A stretch of DNA of 64,000 bases from Rubrivivax albus (GCF_004016515.1 NZ_SACT01000009.1:124001-188000); one strand, 5' to 3'. Shown: positions 46,944-56,636, counted from the first letter of the stretch. The notes: generated from the letters alone by a model not told the origin. Translations and numbers: made by a program.

Positions 46944-49637
46944 TCAGCCCGTCGGCCCGCGGCCGAGGGACGTCCTGCCCACGATGAACGGCAGGCGTGT
47001 TGGGTCGCCGGTGCAGTCGAACAGCGCGCGCACCGGGTGGATGTTCTTGACGCCGACCAGGGCGTCGATCAGGGCCTGCAGCTTCTCGCGCCGGCCGCTG
47101 GTGCTGAAGCCGGCAGCCAGCATCAGCCAATCGCGCCAGGCCGACTCGAAGCGCGCCATGTCGTCGGCGCCGATCCAGCACACCACGGGCAGCAGGTGCA
47201 CTGGCATCTCGCGGCGGAGGGTCTCCTCGACGAAGCGGCGGAAGCCGGCGTCCTGGAAGCGCCCGGCATAGGCCGGCAGCACCACGTGCACGCGGTGGCT
47301 GTAGGGGTCGGCGTCCAGGCAGTCGGCACAGTCCGGGTCGACGCACAGCGGCATCAGCGGGTCGTCGGCCTCGCGCGGGCGCAGCAGGATGTGCTCGACG
47401 AGGTACATGCCTTCCCCGCTGTAGTGGCTGCGCAGGTAGGCCAGGGTCTCGGCGATGGCCGCGTCCATCGCCTCGGCGGTGTCGAAGTAGTGGATGCGGC
47501 GCGCCAGCACCTCCCCGGCCGCATCGATGATGTTGAAGTAGTGCCGGCCATCGCTGGTGCGCAGCCGGCGGTAGCCCTCGGGCAGCTGGGCGCGGGCAAT
47601 GGCCTGCACCATCTCGGCGCGCGCCGCCTCCGGCGTGGGGTAGCGCGTGCTGGAGCTGAGCAGGATGGTGTGCGTGACCGCGTGGCGCACGCGGAAGCGG
47701 TACTCGTCGGTGGCATCGGGTACCGCATCGACCTCGTCGTAGAGGTCGTAGCTGGTCAGGCCCAGGTTGCGGCGCGACCAGTCGGCAATGCCCAGCAGGC
47801 CGGCGACGCGGCGCTCCAGCCCGCTGACATTGGGTGTGTTCCACACATCCTCGGCCGTCGGCGGCCGCGTGTCCATGGCACCGGCGCGGTGGGTCACGGC
47901 CGGTGCCACGTCACGCAGGAAGCGGCAGGCGTCACCGATCACCGCGCCGGGCGGCGTGCCGAAGGCTGCCGCCATGGCGGCGGCGTAGCCGCTGAAGTCG
48001 TCGGCCAGGCGGGACACGAGGTGGTCCAGCAGGTGCTGCTGGCGGGCCTGCGCGTCGGCTTCGGGCTCGGTGGCGTCCAGCAGGGCCTGCGGGCTGGCCC
48101 CGGGGCCGTACAGGGCCTCGCCGGCCTCGGCGCTGGCCAGCTGCACGATCTGGCTGGCGAGCACGTGCGGGCGTGTCACCGCCCCCGGCGCAAAGCGGCC
48201 GGCGACGGCTTCCAGCACCGCCGGGTCCACCGACAGCCGCTGCGCCGCCACCGACAGCAGCGCCGTCTGGTCGGCCATCAGCTGGTCGAACAGCAGCAGC
48301 CAGCCCTGCAGCTGCAGGGCCTGGGCGCGCCGGCGCGCATCGGCGCGCGACGGCAGGCCCTGCGCACCGATGCCGTAGACGGCCGGGAAGTCGAGCTGGA
48401 ACGAGGGCCAGTCTTCCAACGGGCGCGCACGCCCGGCGGGCGGGGTCGGAAGGTCGAGGGGGCGCGGGGTCTCGGTCGCGTCGCGCGCCGCCTGGCGCAG
48501 TGCCGCCAGCCGTGCCGCCACGGCCGCTGGCATGGCCGCCAGCGGCCAGCCGGCCACCGGCAGCCCGCGCTGCGTGAACACCAGCCGGCCCTGGGCGAGC
48601 GACAGGCGTGGCAGCCGGCCCGGGCGCACGGGAATGCGCCACGGGTTGGCGACCGGCACCGCGTCACCGACGACGGCGGTGGGATCGGGGTCGGGCGTGG
48701 CCACGTCGTCCGGCGCATCCTCGTCGGCGCGCGCGATCGGGTTCAGCGTGATCGTTCGCAACGACACCACGCCGGGCACGGCAGCGGCCGCACGCATCAC
48801 GTCGGACAGGTGGATCTCCGCCGGCAGCGTGCTGGCCTCGAGTGCCGCGGCATCGACGAAGCCGGCCGCGGGCAGCGGGCCGTCCAGCAGGTCCGGCATC
48901 GCGACCCCGGCGGCCAGCCGTTCGGCAGAACCGTGCACCGCCAGTGGCGGCGACAGCACGTCGGACACGGCCAGCAGCAGCCGTGCCGCCGCCTCGGTGA
49001 CGTCGGTGCCAGCGGCCAGGTCCACCTCGCCGCACAGCGCGAAGAACTCGGCGCGCACGGTGCGCACCTCGATGACGTCCTCGCCGAGGTTGCGCGTGGT
49101 GTCCACCGCGCGACGCACGTCGGCGAGCACGGCGTCACGGGCGGCCACGGTGCCGATGTCGTCGGTCAATTCGATGCGCACGCGGTACAGGCCACCGAGC
49201 ACCACTTCGCGCCACTGGTCGTGGGCTGGCGGCGTGCGGCGCAGTTCCTGGCGCCGCAGGTCGACGACGAGACGTTCGTCGGTCACCGCCTCGATCCAGG
49301 CGTTGCGCACGCCGTCGATGTCGATCAGCCGCCGTCGCCAGTCGGCCACCGTGAACGCCCGGCAGGGCAGCACCTCGGTGGGGGCATGGAAGGCCGCCGC
49401 CCCGCCACCGACGAGCCGGTCGGCCAGCGGCAGGGTGTGCCGGTAGGACAGGTCCACCAGCGCGTGGCAGGCCATCTCCAGCATCGTGATGCCGGGGTCG
49501 TGGGCGTTGTGGTCGGTCCAGTTCGACGCCGAGAGCTCACGCAGCTGCGCCAGGCCCTCGTCGAACAGTGCACGCGCCTCGAAAGCCGGATTCGGATCCG
49601 GCGTGCGGGAGATCCGCTGCGGCACCGGCTCAGGCAT
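46944..49637 (-). CDS. eCIS baseplate protein, Afp12-like
   Basis: An 897-residue protein. The N-terminus contains SASNWTDHNAHDPGITMLEMA followed by CHALVDLSYRHTLPLADRL, the signature of the large eCIS baseplate wedge proteins that resemble T4 gp6/baseplate J. The C-terminal third has IHYFDTAEAMDAAIAETLAYL, MYLVEHILLRPR and a Cys-rich PDCADCLDADPYS segment that could bind a metal ion. It forms the outer baseplate ring with the Afp11-like protein. It overlaps that gene by 8 bases and is followed after 16 bases by the unknown 908-residue gene. Confidence 0.88.
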   Translation of the reverse strand: MPEPVPQRISRTPDPNPAFEARALFDEGLAQLRELSASNWTDHNAHDPGITMLEMACHALVDLSYRHTLPLADRLVGGGAAAFHAPTEVLPCRAFTVADWRRRLIDIDGVRNAWIEAVTDERLVVDLRRQELRRTPPAHDQWREVVLGGLYRVRIELTDDIGTVAARDAVLADVRRAVDTTRNLGEDVIEVRTVRAEFFALCGEVDLAAGTDVTEAAARLLLAVSDVLSPPLAVHGSAERLAAGVAMPDLLDGPLPAAGFVDAAALEASTLPAEIHLSDVMRAAAAVPGVVSLRTITLNPIARADEDAPDDVATPDPDPTAVVGDAVPVANPWRIPVRPGRLPRLSLAQGRLVFTQRGLPVAGWPLAAMPAAVAARLAALRQAARDATETPRPLDLPTPPAGRARPLEDWPSFQLDFPAVYGIGAQGLPSRADARRRAQALQLQGWLLLFDQLMADQTALLSVAAQRLSVDPAVLEAVAGRFAPGAVTRPHVLASQIVQLASAEAGEALYGPGASPQALLDATEPEADAQARQQHLLDHLVSRLADDFSGYAAAMAAAFGTPPGAVIGDACRFLRDVAPAVTHRAGAMDTRPPTAEDVWNTPNVSGLERRVAGLLGIADWSRRNLGLTSYDLYDEVDAVPDATDEYRFRVRHAVTHTILLSSSTRYPTPEAARAEMVQAIARAQLPEGYRRLRTSDGRHYFNIIDAAGEVLARRIHYFDTAEAMDAAIAETLAYLRSHYSGEGMYLVEHILLRPREADDPLMPLCVDPDCADCLDADPYSHRVHVVLPAYAGRFQDAGFRRFVEETLRREMPVHLLPVVCWIGADDMARFESAWRDWLMLAAGFSTSGRREKLQALIDALVGVKNIHPVRALFDCTGDPTRLPFIVGRTSLGRGPTG

Positions 49638-52600
49638 CGTGCAGTTCCTCGATGCGGTGGGCGGGCGCGGAGACCAGGATCTCGTCCGGCGCCTCGGGCA
49701 GGATCTCGTACCGGTCGTCGTGCTGGCCTTCGTGCACGAGGCGGAAGTCGCTGACGAAGTCCACCTCGGGCAGCGATTCCACGAACGCCAGCAGCGCCGA
49801 GCGCAGCACCCGGCCGCCGAAATTCAGGCTGGCCGGGGCGTCGAAGGCCCAGGGCGACAGCGCGCGCCGCAGCGCCAGATCGACCTGCGCGGCGGCGAAG
49901 TTGAAGCCGTGGCCGGGTCGCACCCGCAGCTTGAAGGCCAGCTGCACCGGACGGTAGCGCGGATTGCGCACGTGCACCTGCGTCTGCGGTGCGCTGCGGG
50001 CCTGCAGGTGGGCGGTGATGCGCGTCAGCGTGTCCAGGTCCACGCGCGGCTGCAGCGGATCGGGCGTCTCGGTGCCGTGCAGGTCGGGCAGCACGATGAC
50101 GCTGACATGGCCCGGTGCCAGCCAGGACGTGTCGCTGGCATGCGGCACGCACTTGGCGCGCCAGACCTGCGGAAAGGCCTGCAGCACCAGGTGCTCCAGG
50201 TCCCAGCTGCTGACGGCGCGGTTGCGGTGGCGCAGGCGCTCGGCGGCCCGGCGCGCCAGCGCGGCCGGGTCCTCGGCCAGCGCGCCGCCGAAGGACGCGT
50301 AGGGCTGGCTCACGCGCTGCAACCCCGGCATCGCGGACCTGGCCTTGGTGACCGACGCTGGCGGCAGCGGGGCCGCCAGGCGCGCCGGGTCGTTGCCCTG
50401 GTCGACGAAGACGGCCTCCACCGCGTTGGCGTGCACGCCCAGCAGGTCGCAGGCGGCGCGCGGTGCCGCAGCGACCGTGGCCCGAAGCCACACCAGGCCC
50501 GCGGGGCAGCGCAGGTGCTCGGTGCTGGTCTCGCGCGGCAGGGCCACCGCCAACAGGCCGCTGGTGCGCAGGCCGTTGGTGGTGTCCAGCAGGCCCTCGG
50601 CGGTGCCCAGCGTGCGCCAGGCGTCGTCGGCGAGCACCGACCAGGTCACGGCTTGCGCCGGCGCCAGCGGGTCGGCACTGCCTTCGGCGGCCTGCAGCAG
50701 CAGCGAGACGGCATCCCCCGGGCCGACGCCGGACAGCCCCACCATCAAAGCCCCGGCCTCGATGTGCGCGGGCAGCAGCGTGATAGGGCCGGGCGGCGCC
50801 CAGGGCCGCTGCTGCGTGAGCCAGGCGTGCTCGCGTGCCACACCGAGGGCGTCGACATGGAAGAACTGCACCGCGGTGTCGGTGAACGCCGCCTCGGTGG
50901 CCTCGGCCAGCGCGCTGGCGTCACTCTGCGCGCTGTAGTCCAGCACCAGGGACTGGAGTTTGGGCGTGTAGGGCGGATTCAGCACCTTGGGCACGAAGCC
51001 CGCAGGATCGGCCGGCGGGGTGACCGCGGCCATCGCGTCGCGCAGGTGGTCCGCATGCAGCAGGTCGTCTTCCAGGGTCAGCGTCAGGAAGCCGGCACGG
51101 CCGCCGCCAGAGGGCAGAGGGGTGCCCGGGCGCAAGCCGGCGCGATCCCCCAGTCGGCCAGCCAGGCGCGGCGCGACGCGCGGCGATATGGCCGCCATCG
51201 GCCGTGCAGCCACGGCGGCGGCCGAGGTCTTGCGCCCGGCGCTGCTGCCGCTCCAGTGCAGTGCCGCGGTGCGCTGTTGCGGTGTGGCCGACGGCGCCGG
51301 GCTGGCCGGGTCCACCTGCAGCGTGACCGGCGCTGCATGGCGTGGCAGCAGTGTGTGCGTGCCGGCGGCGTGCACATGGCCTTCGCTGTCCTGCCAGGTC
51401 AGGCGCGCGGCCACCCCGCCAGTCAGGCTGCCGCGGCGTGCGTAGCCGTCGTACCAGGCGTACAGGTCCGCGGGCGCGCCCAGCCAGTCCAGGTGCAGCG
51501 TCAAGGCCGTCAGCGGCTTGCCCAGGGCCTCGGCGCAGCCCACGTGCAGGCGAGAACCGCGCACCGGCTGCGGGCCGAAGGGCAGGAAGGCCTTGCGGGC
51601 GTCAAGCACGGCCTCGTCGTTCTCGAGCAGCAAGGCGCGCAGCCCCTGCGCCTGCACCACGACCTGCACGCTGCGCAACGACAGACCGGAAAGCACGCGG
51701 CCATCGGCGTCATCCCGCAGCAGCAGTTGCAGCACGGGCAGGGCAGCCGGGTAGCCGTGCTGGTGCAGCGCCGGATCGTGGTCGATCACGGCAGCCTGCT
51801 CGGCGCCGAGGGGCACCGTCAACGTCAGCAGGTCGCCTTCACGGCGGCCGGACACCGCCAGCGGGCCGATCCAGCCTTCCGGCCCTGTGGCCCAGGCGTC
51901 GAAGGCCGCGGCGATGCCCGCCGCCGTCTGACCGGCCGGCCAGGCGCCGAGCCGGAGCTTCAGCTGCACGCTGCGCTCGCCCTCGGACAGCCGCAGCAGC
52001 GTCGATGCCACGGCAAAACCCTGAGGTGCCGCGGGAAGGTCCGCGTGGCCGAAGGGCGCCCAACGCGGTCGCTCCGGCGGCAGCGCCTCGCCCAGGCCGT
52101 CCGCGGAATCCGCTTCAGGCGCAAACCGCAGACGCGGCCCGTCGTGCCACAGGCTGGCGAGGCGCTCCACATGCCCGGCGCCGACGACGGTCTCGCGCAC
52201 CGGGGCATAGAGCTGTTCGATGCCGGCCTCGTCCTTGCCGGCGCTGAACCGGTGATCCGGCGCCACGGCCCACGGCGCCACGCCCTTCTTCGACTCCAGC
52301 ACCAGGTGCACGCGATCGGGGCGGGCCGGCATGGGCCTGAAGCCGAGCACCTGCTGCATCTGGTGCTGCAGGTGCTCGCCCGTGAAGCCGTCGAGCAGCG
52401 CCTGCGGGCGGGCGAGCAGGCGCAGGAACGCCAGCAGCAGGGCATGGTGCGGGGCGGCACCGCCGCCGGCGGCCTGCAGGTCGGCCACGGTACCGGCGGG
52501 CAGGAAAGGCAGCCAGTTGCCGGCGGGCGCGGCGGGGTCCGACGGCACGTGGTGCAGCCGAGCCGCCAGCGCGCGCAGCGCGGCCAGCAGCCCGTCGGTG

Positions 52601-52731
52601 TCGCGCCCGTCCAGCGGCGCATAGGCTGGGTTGCGCCGTGGGTCGTCGCGGTCCGGGCGCGACGTGCCGGGCGCGGCGACCTGCGCCAGGAAGGCGGCGG
52701 TCGGCGGGGACGAGGCGGGCGTGTCAGCCAT
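49630..52731 (-). CDS. eCIS baseplate J-like protein, Afp11-like
   Basis: A 1033-residue baseplate protein. The C-terminal part is clearly baseplate J-like: VRNPRYRPVQLAFKLRVRPG, then INFGG-type sequence NFGGRVLRSALLAFVESLPEVDFVSDFRL. The N-terminus (NPAYAPLDGRDTDGLLAALRALAARL) and the large middle carry the eCIS-specific insertions that make it longer than phage gpJ. It would form the inner wedge that holds the hub and contacts the sheath. It is 2 bases downstream of the gp25-like gene and overlaps the Afp12-like gene, matching the standard afp9-11-12 order. Confidence 0.9.
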   Translation of the reverse strand: MADTPASSPPTAAFLAQVAAPGTSRPDRDDPRRNPAYAPLDGRDTDGLLAALRALAARLHHVPSDPAAPAGNWLPFLPAGTVADLQAAGGGAAPHHALLLAFLRLLARPQALLDGFTGEHLQHQMQQVLGFRPMPARPDRVHLVLESKKGVAPWAVAPDHRFSAGKDEAGIEQLYAPVRETVVGAGHVERLASLWHDGPRLRFAPEADSADGLGEALPPERPRWAPFGHADLPAAPQGFAVASTLLRLSEGERSVQLKLRLGAWPAGQTAAGIAAAFDAWATGPEGWIGPLAVSGRREGDLLTLTVPLGAEQAAVIDHDPALHQHGYPAALPVLQLLLRDDADGRVLSGLSLRSVQVVVQAQGLRALLLENDEAVLDARKAFLPFGPQPVRGSRLHVGCAEALGKPLTALTLHLDWLGAPADLYAWYDGYARRGSLTGGVAARLTWQDSEGHVHAAGTHTLLPRHAAPVTLQVDPASPAPSATPQQRTAALHWSGSSAGRKTSAAAVAARPMAAISPRVAPRLAGRLGDRAGLRPGTPLPSGGGRAGFLTLTLEDDLLHADHLRDAMAAVTPPADPAGFVPKVLNPPYTPKLQSLVLDYSAQSDASALAEATEAAFTDTAVQFFHVDALGVAREHAWLTQQRPWAPPGPITLLPAHIEAGALMVGLSGVGPGDAVSLLLQAAEGSADPLAPAQAVTWSVLADDAWRTLGTAEGLLDTTNGLRTSGLLAVALPRETSTEHLRCPAGLVWLRATVAAAPRAACDLLGVHANAVEAVFVDQGNDPARLAAPLPPASVTKARSAMPGLQRVSQPYASFGGALAEDPAALARRAAERLRHRNRAVSSWDLEHLVLQAFPQVWRAKCVPHASDTSWLAPGHVSVIVLPDLHGTETPDPLQPRVDLDTLTRITAHLQARSAPQTQVHVRNPRYRPVQLAFKLRVRPGHGFNFAAAQVDLALRRALSPWAFDAPASLNFGGRVLRSALLAFVESLPEVDFVSDFRLVHEGQHDDRYEILPEAPDEILVSAPAHRIEELHDA

Positions 52732-52733
52732 GG

Positions 52734-53183
52734 TCAGCCTGCACCTGCGGCACCGGGGGCCCGGGTCTCGCGCAGCTCGTTGGCGTCACCCAGGTAGTAC
52801 GGGTGGACGAGGTTGAAGCGCGAATTCGTGCTGCGCACCGCGTAGTCCAGGCGGATGTGCAGCACGCCTTCGCGGGCCTGGCTGTCGTCCACCGACAGCG
52901 CCAACACCCGGATGCGCGCCTCGTGCACCAGCAGCGTGGTGCGGATGCGGTCCTCGAGCAGGGTGCGCAAGGTGGTGGACAGCGGCTCGAACAGCAGGGC
53001 CGACAGGTCCAGGCCGAAGTCCGGCGCCAGCGGGCGCTCGCCAGGCAGGGTGCCGAAGAGGATCTGCAGGCTCTGCCGGATGTCGGCCTCGTCGTCGACC
53101 ATGGCCACCCCGCCGCCGTCGAAGGACGGCGGGAAGGCCCAGCCACGGCCGAGGAAATGGGGGACGTCGTCGCGGCTGGCCAT
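52734..53183 (-). CDS. eCIS gp25-like baseplate protein (Afp9-like)
   Basis: A 149-residue protein of the T4 gp25/lysozyme-like (non-enzymatic) family that starts sheath assembly at the baseplate. FLGRGWAFPPSFD is the typical N-terminal block. DEADIRQSLQILFGTLPGERPLAPDFGLDLSALLF contains the conserved GERPLAPDFG core. The start at 53183 (MASRDDVPHFLGRGW) is the only good Met. It lies 22 bases after the spike gene. Confidence 0.95.
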   Translation of the reverse strand: MASRDDVPHFLGRGWAFPPSFDGGGVAMVDDEADIRQSLQILFGTLPGERPLAPDFGLDLSALLFEPLSTTLRTLLEDRIRTTLLVHEARIRVLALSVDDSQAREGVLHIRLDYAVRSTNSRFNLVHPYYLGDANELRETRAPGAAGAG

Positions 53184-53205
53184 GGCGTTCAGTTCGTCAG
53201 TCCCG

Positions 53206-54900
53206 TCAGCCCAGCTGCACCTGCGCACCGGCCACGGTGACCGTGGCGCCGCCCTTGAGGTCCAGCGTGGCGCCGGCTTCCAGCGCGCCGGTGCTCGTGG
53301 CCTCGATGGACAGCGCGGACGCGCTGCGGATCTGCACGCCACCGGCGTCGAGCACGATGCGGTTGCCGTGCTGGTCCTCCAGCGTGATGCCGCCGGCGCC
53401 GTCGTCGAGCACCAGGGTGTTGCCCCGCGGCGTGCGCAGCGTCAGCGCACCGGTGCCGTCGTCGAACAGCAACTCGATGCCGCTGCGGCTGCGATAGCCC
53501 TTGTGGTCATTGGCCGTGTCGGGCGGCATCGGTGCCGGATGGGCACTGGAGTGCAACATGCCCAGCACCACCGGATGGCGCGGGTCCTCGTCCAGGAAGC
53601 CCACCAGCACCTCGTCGCCGACCTCCGGCCGGAAGACCCAGCCGCGTTCGTCGCCGGCGTCCGTGGCCAGCAGCCGCGCCCACAGGCCGGCACCGCCGGC
53701 ATCCACCAGCGGCAGCCGCACGCGCACGCGGAATTCGCCGTCGGGGTCGTCGATCTCGGTGACCACGCCGCACTGCAGGCCCGAGACGGGCGCCAGCAGG
53801 CTGGCCGCACGACGCTGTTGCAGGCGCTGCGCGTGGGCCTCGTCGGGCGCTGGCTGGCCGAGCTGGAGGTGCGTCTTCCAGCCCTGCTGCGTGTCCATGT
53901 CGTGGCGCACGCCGGTGACCAGGGCGTCGCCGTCGAAGCGCTGGCCCAGGCCGGCCAGCGTGACCGTGTCGCCCGGCTGCACGGTGCCCAGGCCGGCGCA
54001 CTTGGCGCGGCCGCGCAGCAGGCTGGCCTGGGCCTGCAGCCAGGTGCTGCCCGCCAGCAGGGCCGCCTCGTCGGTGTGCAGGGCCGCGTGCCGCAGCACA
54101 CGCTCCGCGGCGCCGGCGGCCTCGGCCAGGGTGTCGGGTGCGAAGCTGCCCGGGGCGTCGAAACCCGGGTCGGCGGCGTCGGCCAGGTCCACCGCCTGCT
54201 GGTCCGGCTGCCAGCTGGCCACCTGCAGCGCCTGCGCCTGCAGGCGGGCGTCGACCTCGCCGTCGAAGGCCAGCAGCGTGGCGCCGAAGCGCAGCTCGGC
54301 CACGGCGCCGCCAAGCTCGGGCCCGACGACCACCAGGCGGTCGGCGCGGGTGCAGAGGTTCAGACCGCAGGCGCGGGCGCGGGCGACGATGAAGTCCCAG
54401 TCGCTGCAGTCGTGCTGCACGAGCTGCGGGTGCCGCACCGTCGTGGTGGTCACCTCGGCCGACACGCCGGCCGCCGAGAGCAGCGACTCGATGACGTCGC
54501 TGTCCGTCTGGTCCTGGAAGACGGCGCTGCGGCGGGCCACGGTCAGGCCCGTGGCCGCATGCCGGCAGTCCACCTGCAGCAGCGGCGGAGCAGACTCGCG
54601 CATGCGCAGCCGCACACCGGTGACCTGGCCGACGAAGAGCGTGGTCAGGTCGCGCCCGCTGCCGGCACGGATCTCGACCGCCGCGCCGGGGTCGAACAGC
54701 GCGCTGTCGGCCAGGGCGAAGCTGCCGGCCGCGGCACTGCCGTCGACGTAGCTCAGCTGCGCGCTGGCGACCCGGTTGGCCAGCGCCACGATGGACACCG
54801 CCTGCAACGCGTGCTCGCGCGGCACGGGCTCGCCGCCGACGAGCACTCTGAACTCGCGGTGCGTGGCCGCAATCGGCAGGGTGCGCTCGGCCACCGGCAT
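53206..54900 (-). CDS. eCIS spike protein, VgrG-like (Afp8-like)
   Basis: A 564-residue protein combining T4 gp27- and gp5-like parts. The first 340 residues form the hub domain (VDCRHAATGLTVARRS, CSDWDFIVARARACGL). PVSGLQCGVVTEIDDPDGEFRVRVRLP begins the OB-fold gp5 domain, and GDEVLVGFLDEDPRHPVVLGMLHSS is its conserved end. The C-terminus is a beta-helix needle with short repeats (RGNTLVLDDGAGGITLEDQHGNRIVLD). No extra effector domain is fused to it. It sits between the LysM adaptor and gp25 genes as in Afp/PVC loci. Confidence 0.95.
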   Translation of the reverse strand: MPVAERTLPIAATHREFRVLVGGEPVPREHALQAVSIVALANRVASAQLSYVDGSAAAGSFALADSALFDPGAAVEIRAGSGRDLTTLFVGQVTGVRLRMRESAPPLLQVDCRHAATGLTVARRSAVFQDQTDSDVIESLLSAAGVSAEVTTTTVRHPQLVQHDCSDWDFIVARARACGLNLCTRADRLVVVGPELGGAVAELRFGATLLAFDGEVDARLQAQALQVASWQPDQQAVDLADAADPGFDAPGSFAPDTLAEAAGAAERVLRHAALHTDEAALLAGSTWLQAQASLLRGRAKCAGLGTVQPGDTVTLAGLGQRFDGDALVTGVRHDMDTQQGWKTHLQLGQPAPDEAHAQRLQQRRAASLLAPVSGLQCGVVTEIDDPDGEFRVRVRLPLVDAGGAGLWARLLATDAGDERGWVFRPEVGDEVLVGFLDEDPRHPVVLGMLHSSAHPAPMPPDTANDHKGYRSRSGIELLFDDGTGALTLRTPRGNTLVLDDGAGGITLEDQHGNRIVLDAGGVQIRSASALSIEATSTGALEAGATLDLKGGATVTVAGAQVQLG

Positions 54901-54904
54901 GGTG

Positions 54905-55573
54905 CTACCGGTCCAGTGGCGGGAAACGCAGCCGTGTGCCGGCGGGCAGCCGGCGCAGGCCGTCCAGGCCGTTGACCCGCGCCACCTTCACGCCCAACGT
55001 GGCGTCGCCGTAGATCTCGTGGCACAGGCCGGCGAGTGTCTGGCCGGCGCGCAGCACACGCACATGCGTCAGGTCGGGTGAACTGTCCTGCGCCAGGGCG
55101 ACACGGGTCTGGTCCTCCACCGCGTCGACGAAGGTGGCGCTGATGGTGGCCCGCAGCGGCGTGCCGTCGGGCTTGAACAGCTTGTAGGCCACCGAGGCAC
55201 TCTTGAGCACGCAGCGCTTGACCTGGATCGTGCCCCACGCCACCAGCAGGTAGTTCGGGCGGTGGATGTCTCCGTTGTAGCCGGTGAGGGTGGTGAAGGC
55301 GTCGACCTGTTCCTGCACGTCGATCTTCACGCCATTGGCGCCCGTGCCGTCGAGGAAGAAGGCCAGTTGCAGTTCGCCGGGCTTGACCTTGCTGAAGTCC
55401 ATGCGCGCGCCGGTGGTGCCGGAGCCCTGGCCGCTGTCGTATTCCATCTCCCAGGCCAGCGTCAGCTCCGACGGGTTGACGTAGGCGGTGAAGGTGCCGA
55501 CCAGGGATGACTCGGCATGGTCGGGCGTGCTGTACGCCCGCACGACCAGTTTCTCGAGCCGCCCACCCGCCAT
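54905..55573 (-). CDS. eCIS tube-spike adaptor with C-terminal LysM (Afp7-like)
   Basis: A 222-residue protein. The N-terminal 160 residues (FTAYVNPSELTLAWEMEYDSGQ, then PNYLLVAWG) form the tube-like adaptor, and the C-terminal region is a LysM module: HVRVLRAGQTLAGLCHEIYGDATLGVKVARVNGLD. In contractile tails this protein links the spike trimer to the inner tube hexamers. It follows the DUF5908 gene by 3 bases and precedes the spike by 4, in standard order. Confidence 0.93.
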   Translation of the reverse strand: MAGGRLEKLVVRAYSTPDHAESSLVGTFTAYVNPSELTLAWEMEYDSGQGSGTTGARMDFSKVKPGELQLAFFLDGTGANGVKIDVQEQVDAFTTLTGYNGDIHRPNYLLVAWGTIQVKRCVLKSASVAYKLFKPDGTPLRATISATFVDAVEDQTRVALAQDSSPDLTHVRVLRAGQTLAGLCHEIYGDATLGVKVARVNGLDGLRRLPAGTRLRFPPLDR

Positions 55574-55576
55574 GGT

Positions 55577-55738
55577 TCAGGGCTCCTGGCGCTGGCGCAG
55601 CACTTCCAGCACGCGCTCGACGCATTCGGCCACCAGCGCCTGCCGGTCGTCAGCCGGTGCCGGGGGCGATGCGGCGCCGCCGCCGGTGGCGTTGTCCACG
55701 CTGACCTGGATGACGACTTCGGTGATCTCGACAGGCAT
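55577..55738 (-). CDS. DUF5908 family small protein
   Basis: A 53-residue ORF easily missed by length cut-offs. It starts MPVEITEVVIQVSVDN, continues through a Gly/Ala/Pro linker, and ends VAECVERVLEVLRQRQEP, all typical of DUF5908 proteins encoded between tube and LysM genes in eCIS loci. A GAAGG motif lies 7 bases before the ATG, and the gene fits exactly between its neighbours with gaps of 3 and 9 bases. Function is unknown; size and position resemble the small Afp6 slot, so an assembly or adaptor role is possible. Confidence 0.85.
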   Translation of the reverse strand: MPVEITEVVIQVSVDNATGGGAASPPAPADDRQALVAECVERVLEVLRQRQEP

Positions 55739-55747
55739 GGGCAACCT

Positions 55748-56191
55748 TCATCCGCGATCGACGCGGAAATGGCGGTAGGCGAGCGTCAGCGTCTCGACGA
55801 CGAAGGCGTTCGCGGTGGCGTTGAGCTCCGACAGCGCCCACTTGACGGGGTAGGCACCGACGACATGCCAGGTCACGAGCGGGTTGTGCTCGGCGTCGAG
55901 CAACGTGACGTCGACGTCCCGCGGTTCGATGTCGAAGTCGTCGATCGCCTTGCGCGCCCACTCCCAGACGCTGCTGGCGCTGAGCAGGCCGCGCTTGAGC
56001 ACCAGATCGCCGTACTTCATGCGGCCCGGGTAGCGCTGCGTGAAACGGTTCTCGCCGCCTTCGGGCACCTCCTCGGTGCCGCTTTCCACCGACAGCCCGC
56101 CGACCTCGACGAAACGCAGGTCGTCGGACTTCGGGGCGTCCAGCCCGAGCACCTCGACGCGGAAGTGAAAGCCGACCGGCGGCGTGTACAT
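55748..56191 (-). CDS. eCIS inner-tube protein 2 (Afp5-like, T4 gp19 family)
   Basis: A 147-residue tail-tube protein with the gp19-family pattern: FHFRVEVLGLDAPKSDDLRFVEVGGLS, then GDLVLKRGLLSASSVWEWARKAID and a closing WHVVGAYPVKWALSELNATANAFVVETLTLAY. Compared with the other tube protein it is 3 residues longer and diverged, so it probably forms the special layer near the baseplate, as Afp5 does. It lies 10 bases after the major tube gene. Confidence 0.93.
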   Translation of the reverse strand: MYTPPVGFHFRVEVLGLDAPKSDDLRFVEVGGLSVESGTEEVPEGGENRFTQRYPGRMKYGDLVLKRGLLSASSVWEWARKAIDDFDIEPRDVDVTLLDAEHNPLVTWHVVGAYPVKWALSELNATANAFVVETLTLAYRHFRVDRG

Positions 56192-56201
56192 CGGCGTGCC
56201 G

Positions 56202-56636
56202 TCACTCGTTCTGGAGTTCGAGGCCTTCGTGCGCGAGCTCGATGGACTCGATGGCCACCTCGTTGCCGGTGGCCTTCAGCGCCGGCCCTTCCACCTTCAC
56301 CGGGAAGGCGTTGTGCGCCTTCCAGACCATGACCGGCTCGTGGTTCTCGTTGAGCAGCGCGACGACGATGTCGCGCCGCTCGACGGTGTTGAGCTTCACG
56401 GTGGACAGCCACTGGAAGAACTCGTTGTCCGCCTTGACGATGCCGCGCTTGAGTGTGAGGTTGCTGAACTTGCGCAGGCCGGGCATCTTGATCGACGAGT
56501 ACTCGGGGAACGAGCCGTCGCGGTACTCGATGGCCTGGTTCTCCTGGGTGAGGCCGGCCACCTCGGTGAAGCCGATGCGCGTGCCGCCCCACTGGACGGA
56601 GAAGTGGAAGGCGGGCAGCGGATATTGCTGGGGCAT
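56202..56636 (-). CDS. eCIS inner-tube protein 1 (Afp1-like, T4 gp19 family)
   Basis: A 144-residue tube protein. LPAFHFSVQWGGTRIGFTEVAGL and FSNLTLKRGIVKADNEFFQWL are the family hallmarks, ending VWKAHNAFPVKVEGPALKATG and VAIESIELAHEGL. It probably stacks as hexamers to form most of the inner tube that carries the cargo. The gene follows the sheath gene by 22 bases. Confidence 0.95.
   Translation of the reverse strand: MPQQYPLPAFHFSVQWGGTRIGFTEVAGLTQENQAIEYRDGSFPEYSSIKMPGLRKFSNLTLKRGIVKADNEFFQWLSTVKLNTVERRDIVVALLNENHEPVMVWKAHNAFPVKVEGPALKATGNEVAIESIELAHEGLELQNE

Noticed and set aside
43622..46987. A plus-strand open frame of about 1120 codons opposite the tape measure and the 908-residue gene
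   Set aside because: It spans two well-supported minus-strand genes and shows only low-complexity His/Gln/Arg/Gly composition; it is an antisense shadow.
46926..52797. Two plus-strand frames of roughly 940 and 1100 codons opposite the baseplate genes
   Set aside because: Both mirror the clear Afp11- and Afp12-like genes and have shadow-type composition without domains.
55577..55738. A possible frameshift in the DUF5908 gene
   Set aside because: A first reading suggested an extra base in the GGCGGCGGC run, but re-reading against the frames of both strands showed one intact 53-residue ORF.
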